Assembly: GCA_964467915.1 (NCBI GenBank)
Contig: CAYXSW010000007.1
Coordinates: 1 to 55,350, forward strand
Length of the DNA: 55,350 nt
Source of the DNA: MED-G16 sp964467915
GTDB lineage: Bacteria; Bacteroidota; Bacteroidia; Cytophagales; MED-G16
Direction: 5' to 3'
Shown here: positions 51,576-55,350 of the stretch, piece after piece
How the letters are laid out: every line of letters starts with the position of its first letter
Position numbering within the stretch: the stretch's first letter is position 1
Notes under the pieces: model-generated
What the model saw: the letters and a program-made list of their open reading frames with translations, nothing else
Databases searched by the model: none
What the model was told of the DNA's origin: nothing
Program-made: the position numbers and the translations under genes

Positions 51576-52963
51576 TGAAGTTTTCACTAACCTATGAATT
51601 TAAAGAAAAGCTTAGATCAGAGATAATAAATCAAAATATTGATTTTATCCAAAAATCATTTGATAATGTTAGCTATGTTGATATTACAGAACTCTTGTAT
51701 GAGTTTGATTCTACTGATTCAAAGTATGTTTTAGATAATATTGAAATTAATATTTCAGCAAAAATTATTTGTGAACTAGATGAGGACAATAGACAAAATT
51801 TTCTTAAAATATATTCAGCTAAAGAAATAGCTAGATATTTAGATATTATCGATTCTGATGATGGAGCAGATATATTATCTGAACTTAATATTGAAAAAAG
51901 AAATGATGTAATAGCATCTATAAAAGATTCAGAAAAATCAAAAAACTTAAAAAAGTTACTTCAATATGACGAGGATGTTGCTGGAGGGTTAATGGCTATT
52001 GAACTCGTAAGATGTAATATAAATTGGAGAATAAGTCAGTGTATAGAACTGATTAAAAAACAAGCGGAAAATGTAGTAAATATTTATAGTGTCTATGTAA
52101 CAGATGATAAAGGAAAATTATTAGGTAAAGTATCTCTTAAAGATATCATTTTAGCTAAAGATAACTCAAGTATTAAAGATGTTTATGATGATTATATAAT
52201 ATCAGTTGATGCTCATATGAATCAAGAAGAGGTGGCGCAAATTATGCAGAAGTATGATTTGACTGTTCTACCTGTAATCAACAAAAGAGGTAAATTATTA
52301 GGAAGAATAACAATAGATGATGTTGTGGATGTAATTACTGAGACAGCTGAGGAAGAAAGGCAAATCATGTCAGGTATAACTTCTGATGTAGAAGAAGATG
52401 ATTCAATATGGAAGTTATCTAATGCTCGTCTACCTTGGCTTGTTATTGGAATAGTTGGGGGTCTTTTTGGAGCATTATTTTTAGGATCATTTGAAAATAA
52501 CTACTTTAAAAATAACCAAATGTTTTTATCATTGTCTTTATTTATCCCACTAATCATGGCTACTGCTGGAAATGTTGGTATTCAGTCCTCATCAATAGTA
52601 ATACAAAGTTTGTCTAATCCAAGTGCATTTGAAAGTTCTGTGACAAATAGATTATTTAAAGTTTTACTTGTTTCTATAATTAACGGTGTTGTGCTATCCA
52701 TATTGGTTTATTTGGGGTTAATTGCTTTTGATTATTTTGGTTATATAGATTTTGGATTTTATTCACAAACAGCACTTATTGTATCAGTTTCTTTATTTTC
52801 TATAGTTATGTTATCTTCTTTACTAGGTACAATAACTCCTATTATTTTAGATAAACTTAAATTTAATCCTGCTTTAGCATCAGGTCCATTTATAACCACA
52901 ACTAATGACTTAATAGCTCTGGCCATATACTTTATTGTTGCTCTTCTATTAGGAGGAATTTAA
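51572..52963 (+). CDS. mgtE: Magnesium transporter MgtE
   Basis: 463 residues: N-terminal superhelical domain (IDSDDGADILSELN near residue 95-110), paired CBS domains (~130-255; VYVTDDKGKLLGKVSLKDI and INKRGKLLGRITIDDVVDVI), a plug helix, and five C-terminal transmembrane helices. The pore signature MATAGNVGIQSSSIVIQ is present near residue 330. The CBS/N domains sense intracellular Mg2+. Tandem ATG starts overlap the rsmA stop. A compact intrinsic terminator follows 26 bases after the stop. Confidence 0.95.
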   Translation: MMKFSLTYEFKEKLRSEIINQNIDFIQKSFDNVSYVDITELLYEFDSTDSKYVLDNIEINISAKIICELDEDNRQNFLKIYSAKEIARYLDIIDSDDGADILSELNIEKRNDVIASIKDSEKSKNLKKLLQYDEDVAGGLMAIELVRCNINWRISQCIELIKKQAENVVNIYSVYVTDDKGKLLGKVSLKDIILAKDNSSIKDVYDDYIISVDAHMNQEEVAQIMQKYDLTVLPVINKRGKLLGRITIDDVVDVITETAEEERQIMSGITSDVEEDDSIWKLSNARLPWLVIGIVGGLFGALFLGSFENNYFKNNQMFLSLSLFIPLIMATAGNVGIQSSSIVIQSLSNPSAFESSVTNRLFKVLLVSIINGVVLSILVYLGLIAFDYFGYIDFGFYSQTALIVSVSLFSIVMLSSLLGTITPIILDKLKFNPALASGPFITTTNDLIALAIYFIVALLLGGI

Positions 52964-52989
52964 TTCATATTACCTATATTTGTTAAATG

Positions 52990-53012
52990 AACGGATATAG
53001 TCCGTTTTTTTT
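52990..53012 (+). terminator. Intrinsic terminator after mgtE
   Basis: Stem AACGGA (52990-52995) and TCCGTT (53001-53006) with loop TATAG, followed by a T run to 53012. This is the clearest rho-independent terminator of the window. It sits inside a frame-compatible 5' extension of greA, which argues that greA starts at 53023 instead. Confidence 0.8.
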
Positions 53013-53022
53013 ATCTAAAACT

Positions 53023-53496
53023 ATGAGTAAAGTAAAATATTTTACAGAGTCAGGCCTAAAAAAATTAAATGATGAATTACATTTTTTAAAAACAAAGGGT
53101 AGGGCAGATATTGCTAAGCAAATAGCAGAAGCAAGAGATAAAGGTGATCTTTCTGAAAATGCTGAATATGATGCAGCAAAAGATGCTCAAGGATTACATG
53201 AGTTAAAAATATCTAAATTAGAGGAGTCAATTAGTAATGCTAGAGTAATTGATGAGTCAGAAATTAATACGGATAAGGTCTCCATATTATCTAAGGTCAA
53301 GATTCTTAACCTTTCTTTTAATAAAGAATTTCAATATACAATTGTATCTGAAGAAGAGTCTGATCTTCAGGCTGGAAAAATTTCTGTTCAATCACCTATT
53401 GGAAAAGGTCTATTAGGTAAGGAAAAAGGTCAGACAGTTAATATTGATGTTCCTTCAGGTGAATTAAAATTCAAAATTTTAGAAATTTCTTTATAG
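53023..53496 (+). CDS. greA: Transcription elongation factor GreA
   Basis: About 157 residues from ATG 53023 (MSKVKYFTESGLKKL). An earlier ATG at 52987 is in frame but overlaps the mgtE terminator, so I reject it. The coiled coil bears the acidic tip in RDKGDLSENAEYDAAKD (near residue 36-52), and the C-terminal FKBP-like domain has the SPIGKGLLGKEKGQ segment. GreA stimulates cleavage of backtracked RNA by RNA polymerase. Followed 6 bases later by the HIT gene. Confidence 0.96.
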   Translation: MSKVKYFTESGLKKLNDELHFLKTKGRADIAKQIAEARDKGDLSENAEYDAAKDAQGLHELKISKLEESISNARVIDESEINTDKVSILSKVKILNLSFNKEFQYTIVSEEESDLQAGKISVQSPIGKGLLGKEKGQTVNIDVPSGELKFKILEISL

Positions 53497-53502
53497 TAAA
53501 AA

Positions 53503-53898
53503 ATGGATTCTATTTTCACAAAAATAATTAACAGAGAAATTCCTGCATATATCTTACATGAAAACGAAAATTTTATTTCCATTCTTGATATTAGTCCATT
53601 AACTCTAGGACATTCATTGGTTATACCCAAAGTAGAGGTTGATCATTTTTTTGATTTGGATGATATTTATTTGAATAAAATAATGACTTTTTCAAAAGTA
53701 GTATCAAAGGCTCTTTCTAAGAGTGTAAGTTGTAAAAGAGTCGGTTTGACAGTTGTTGGTTTGGAGGTTCCTCACGCCCATGCTCATTTAATACCATTTA
53801 ATAAAGAGAAAGAAATGAGTTTTTCTAATAAAAGATTGAACTTATCTAAGAATGAATTTTTAGAACTTCAGAAAAAAATCGTAAATAATTTAAATTAG
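53503..53898 (+). CDS. HIT family nucleotide-binding protein
   Basis: 131 residues. N-terminal IFTKIINREIPAYI and the histidine triad VPHAHAHLIPF (near residues 88-98) are clear; the LTLGHSLVIPK segment is typical of Hint-type nucleoside phosphoramidate hydrolases. The precise substrate is unknown. Downstream of greA with 6 bases between, an order often seen in Bacteroidota. Convergent with ruvC with a 9-base overlap. Confidence 0.95.
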   Translation: MDSIFTKIINREIPAYILHENENFISILDISPLTLGHSLVIPKVEVDHFFDLDDIYLNKIMTFSKVVSKALSKSVSCKRVGLTVVGLEVPHAHAHLIPFNKEKEMSFSNKRLNLSKNEFLELQKKIVNNLN

Positions 53899-54438
53899 TT
53901 TATCTGGGTTTGAAATTAGATACTGTTTCCAGGATTTTTTTGTTGTTTGGTTATTAGATTTTTGGTATAAATGACATAATGCAGCACCCAAAGCATCTGA
54001 TGCATCAAGTTTATTAGAATCTAAAATTTTAATATTTAATATTTTCTGAATCATTTTGTTTAACTGTTCTTTTGACGCGTTTCCATTCCCAGTGACAGCC
54101 TGTTTTATTTTCTTTGGAGCATACTCAGTAATACTTATATTATTTACTCCTCCTGCTACCATTGCAACACCTTGAGCCCTTCCTAACTTTAACATAGATT
54201 GAACATTTTTACCATAAAAAGGAGATTCTATTGATATTTCATCTGGATTGTATTCATTAATTAATTTATTTACCGTTTCAAAAATAACTTTCAATTTCTT
54301 TAAGTGATCCTTCTCCTTGTTCATCTTAATTACTCCATATTGTAATACCTTTAAATTTTGATTTTTATTACTAATAACACCAAAACCCATAATATTAGTT
54401 CCTGGATCAAGTCCTAAAATAATTTTATCCGAAGCCAT
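53890..54438 (-). CDS. ruvC: Crossover junction endodeoxyribonuclease RuvC
   Basis: 182 residues. The RNase H-like acidic residues are visible: Asp in ILGLDPGTN (residue ~11), Glu in ISIESPFYGKNVQ (~70), and the C-terminal pair in KLDASDALGAAL. Resolves Holliday junctions with RuvAB, which are not in this window. It carries the conserved KIKQAVTGNGNASKEQ DNA-binding region. Divergent from tatD across 64 AT-rich bases with no clear TAnnTTTG promoter. Confidence 0.97.
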   Translation of the reverse strand: MASDKIILGLDPGTNIMGFGVISNKNQNLKVLQYGVIKMNKEKDHLKKLKVIFETVNKLINEYNPDEISIESPFYGKNVQSMLKLGRAQGVAMVAGGVNNISITEYAPKKIKQAVTGNGNASKEQLNKMIQKILNIKILDSNKLDASDALGAALCHLYQKSNNQTTKKSWKQYLISNPDKLI

Positions 54439-54502
54439 AATGTGAATATATTATTATTAATTTCACGATCATAAAAACTATTAAATAAATTAAAAAATAG
54501 TT

Positions 54503-55276
54503 ATGAACTATTTTATTGATTCTCATGCCCATATCTATCTTGATGACTTTAATAGTCGAATAGAAAATATTATTGATAATTCTATTAATAATAATATAGA
54601 AAAGATTTTAATGCCAAATATTAATTTGAAAACAGTTCAATCTATGTTTGATATATCCAAAAGATATAAAAAAACCTGTTTTTCTATGCTTGGTTTACAT
54701 CCTTGTTATGTTAATAATGATTATGAGAATGAGATAGCTGAAATTTTCAATCATTTCAATTCAGAGATAATAGCTATAGGAGAAATAGGATTAGATTTTT
54801 ATAAATCAGATAATAATCATGATAATCAGACAAAAGCTTTTGAAATTCAATGTGAATTAGCTATCGAAAAAAAGTTACCTGTTGTCATACATACAAGAAA
54901 CTCTATAGATGAGTCTATAAATGTTATTAAAAGATATGCTAATAAAAATATTACAGGTGTTTTCCATTGTTTTACTGGCAATTATAAGCAGGCTAATCAA
55001 ATTATAGACTTGGGGTTTAAGATAGGAGTTGGTGGGATAATAACATTTAAAAACTCTGATTTAAAAAATGTCATATCAAAAATTGATTTGTCATCAATTT
55101 TACTTGAAACAGATAGTCCTTATCTTTCCCCGGAACCAAAAAGAGGTAAGGTAAATGAACCTTCAAATATTAAATATGTTGCAGAAAAATTATCAGAAAT
55201 ATTATCTGTTCCTATTGAATTAGTTGCAAAAGTTACTTCTCAAAATGTAAATAATTTATTTGATTTGTCTTCTTAA
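54503..55276 (+). CDS. TatD family metal-dependent DNase/hydrolase
   Basis: 257 residues, an amidohydrolase-like TIM barrel. Metal ligands: IDSHAHIYLDDF at the N terminus, AIGEIGLDFY (Glu), VVIHTR (His), GVFHCFTG (His) and LLETDSPYLSPEPKRG (Asp). TatD enzymes are 3'-5' exonucleases implicated in DNA repair and RNA quality control; YcfH-type paralogues exist, so the gene symbol is withheld. Complete within the window, ending 3 bases before tRNA-Ser. Confidence 0.94.
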   Translation: MNYFIDSHAHIYLDDFNSRIENIIDNSINNNIEKILMPNINLKTVQSMFDISKRYKKTCFSMLGLHPCYVNNDYENEIAEIFNHFNSEIIAIGEIGLDFYKSDNNHDNQTKAFEIQCELAIEKKLPVVIHTRNSIDESINVIKRYANKNITGVFHCFTGNYKQANQIIDLGFKIGVGGIITFKNSDLKNVISKIDLSSILLETDSPYLSPEPKRGKVNEPSNIKYVAEKLSEILSVPIELVAKVTSQNVNNLFDLSS

Positions 55277-55279
55277 TTT

Positions 55280-55350
55280 AGAGAGGTGGCCGAGCGGTCG
55301 AAGGCGCGCGCCTGGAAAGTGCGTATACGAAGTAATTCGTATCGAGGGTT
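55280..55350 (+). tRNA. tRNA-Ser (anticodon GGA), 3' end beyond window
   Basis: Acceptor 5' strand AGAGAGG, D arm GGCCGAGCGG...GGC, anticodon stem CGCGC/GTGCG with loop CTGGAAA giving anticodon GGA. A long class II variable arm (TACGAA/TTCGTA stem) follows, then the start of the T stem GAGGGTT. The window ends inside the T arm, so about 20 bases are missing. Same strand as tatD, 3 bases after its stop. Confidence 0.93.

Noticed and set aside
52987..53022. 12-residue N-terminal extension of GreA
   Set aside because: The bases form the mgtE terminator and GreA homologues begin at the MSKVKYF methionine.
1..55350. CRISPR arrays, insertion sequences, prophage or integrative elements
   Set aside because: I saw no direct-repeat arrays, transposase or integrase motifs, or terminal repeats; the window reads as core chromosome plus one metabolic module.

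Overview
The window is a densely packed, AT-rich chromosomal segment of a member of the Bacteroidota, most likely a streamlined marine-type Flavobacteriales relative. Four things point there: type IX secretion (a PorT-like protein and two proteins with T9SS C-terminal sorting domains), a short 290-residue housekeeping sigma factor without region 1.1, Bacteroidota-type promoters (TTTG then TAnnTTTG upstream of rpoD), and start codons almost never preceded by a Shine-Dalgarno sequence. Genes overlap or abut nearly everywhere, no gap exceeds 300 bases, and eight of nine convergent gene junctions overlap or touch at their stop codons. I see no insertion sequence, prophage or CRISPR array. Exact taxonomy cannot be fixed from sequence reading alone.

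Layout. 1-3853: leucine biosynthesis operon leuA(partial)-leuC-leuD-leuB. 3908-8439: a tiny T9SS-sorted protein, a DUF2723 membrane protein (GT-C/TMEM260-like) and an exported TPR protein. 8527-10991: Lrp/AsnC regulator, phosphoribosyltransferase, 6-pyruvoyl-tetrahydropterin synthase family enzyme, lpxB. 10986-13093 (minus): tRNA-Leu(UAG), trigger factor, clpP. 13170-20342: rel, fur, purA, a dihydroorotase-like pseudoenzyme, two GT2 glycosyltransferases. 20416-22535 (minus): purB and a methyltransferase. 22602-28204: ferredoxin, rpoD, and a 1417-residue Asp-box (sortilin-like) surface protein. 28205-31844: TerC family protein (minus), MacB/LolD-type ATPase, ilvE, and prfB with a programmed +1 frameshift.

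31876-39008 is the most unusual block. It holds a GcvT-like aminomethyltransferase, two tandem paralogous FAD oxidoreductases of the phytoene-desaturase/PYROXD2 type, a convergent Rieske oxygenase carrying the ECYHC signature of the choline/glycine-betaine monooxygenase group, and a divergent NhaC-family antiporter. My inference is a catabolic module for a methylated (quaternary) amine: oxidative N-demethylation followed by transfer of one-carbon units to tetrahydrofolate.

39009-44240: rsgA, waaA and engB (minus), divergent porT and an SDR, then an unrecognised beta-propeller-like protein. 44296-55350: a saccharopine-dehydrogenase-like enzyme; the minus-strand block pdxA, DUF177, rpmF, fabH, efp, accB, accC; then rsmA, mgtE, greA, a HIT protein, ruvC (minus), tatD, and the 5' part of tRNA-Ser(GGA) cut by the window end.

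Other points of note: the dihydroorotase homologue has lost its metal-binding histidines and catalytic aspartate, and Fur has lost both structural zinc CxxC pairs.
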